Shown one piece after another: positions 5,565 through 5,711 of a stretch of 5,711 nt of DNA. The notes below the pieces were generated by a model. The model was not told the DNA's origin. It was given only the letters and a program-made list of their open reading frames with translations, and searched no databases. The position numbers and the translations under genes are program-made. Position 1 is the stretch's first letter; each line of letters opens with the position of its first letter. Source of the stretch: Caldifarciminota bacterium (GTDB lineage Bacteria > Hydrothermota > Tepidihabitantia > Tepidihabitantales > Tepidihabitantaceae); contig JAFGRF010000109.1 of assembly GCA_016935295.1 (NCBI GenBank), forward strand, positions 1-5,711, written 5' to 3'.

Positions 5565-5711
5565 CTACTTCGCAATCACGACCTTGGTGACGCTCGACGC
5601 ACCACGCTTCACGCCAGACGCCAAACGGACGAAGTAGACACCGGGCGCAACCGTCCGCACGTCATTCGCACCGGGCCGTAGGTCCATCACCCTCCGCCCC
5701 GCCGCGTCCAG
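5565..5711 (-). CDS. C-terminal sorting module of a gene truncated by the right window edge
   Basis: The minus strand is open from base 5711 to a TAG at 5565-5567 and encodes 48 residues: LDAAGRRVMDLRPGANDVR, then TVAPGVYFVR, a variable loop LASGVKRGASSV, and the ending TKVVIAK. This aligns directly with the sorting modules of the two downstream genes (LLDISGRKVM, GANDVR, APGVYFVRE, RKV). Everything upstream of the module lies outside the window, so the main domain is unknown. It is the third consecutive minus-strand gene with this module. The 219-bp gap to the next gene leaves open whether it shares their transcript. Confidence 0.88.
   Translation of the reverse strand: MDAAGRRVMDLRPGANDVRTVAPGVYFVRLASGVKRGASSVTKVVIAK

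Overview
The window is GC-rich and reads as a bacterial metagenomic fragment. It carries secreted beta-propeller and beta-sandwich proteins ending in a Por/type IX-like C-terminal sorting module (core LLDISGRKVM, then GANDVRALAPGVYFVRE). That module style is typical of the FCB group and of high-GC candidate-phylum relatives such as WOR-3/Stahlbacteria. The lineage is an inference from protein style and repeat content; no rRNA or marker gene is present.

Layout: a plus-strand gene enters from the left edge and ends at 1038. It encodes a cysteine-free beta-propeller protein without a sorting module. A 587-bp convergent intergenic region (1039-1625) follows. It is not blank: it holds an octamer tandem repeat, about 300 bp of degenerate 12-bp periodicity with a 48-bp higher-order duplication, two types of heptamer array, and a perfect 22-bp palindrome. 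The rest is minus-strand. Reading in the direction of transcription, there is a 5'-truncated gene at the right edge (5565-5711, only its sorting module visible), a 219-bp gap, a 448-residue secreted protein (5345 to 3999), and then a 787-residue YVTN-type propeller (3989 to 1626). The last two are separated by 9 bp and are almost certainly one transcript.

Functional picture: at least three consecutive minus-strand genes carry recognisable variants of one C-terminal module, so their products probably share a secretion or surface-anchoring route. The 787-residue protein is an array of about sixteen 42-residue repeats with an unusually regular pair of cysteines per repeat (LCYN...VYCAN). No enzyme, defence system, RNA gene, CRISPR array or transposase is visible. 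The most unusual signals are the 12-bp periodic intergenic tract, the short-period (7, 8 and 12 bp) repeats, one of which lies inside coding sequence, and the cysteine ladder of the propeller.
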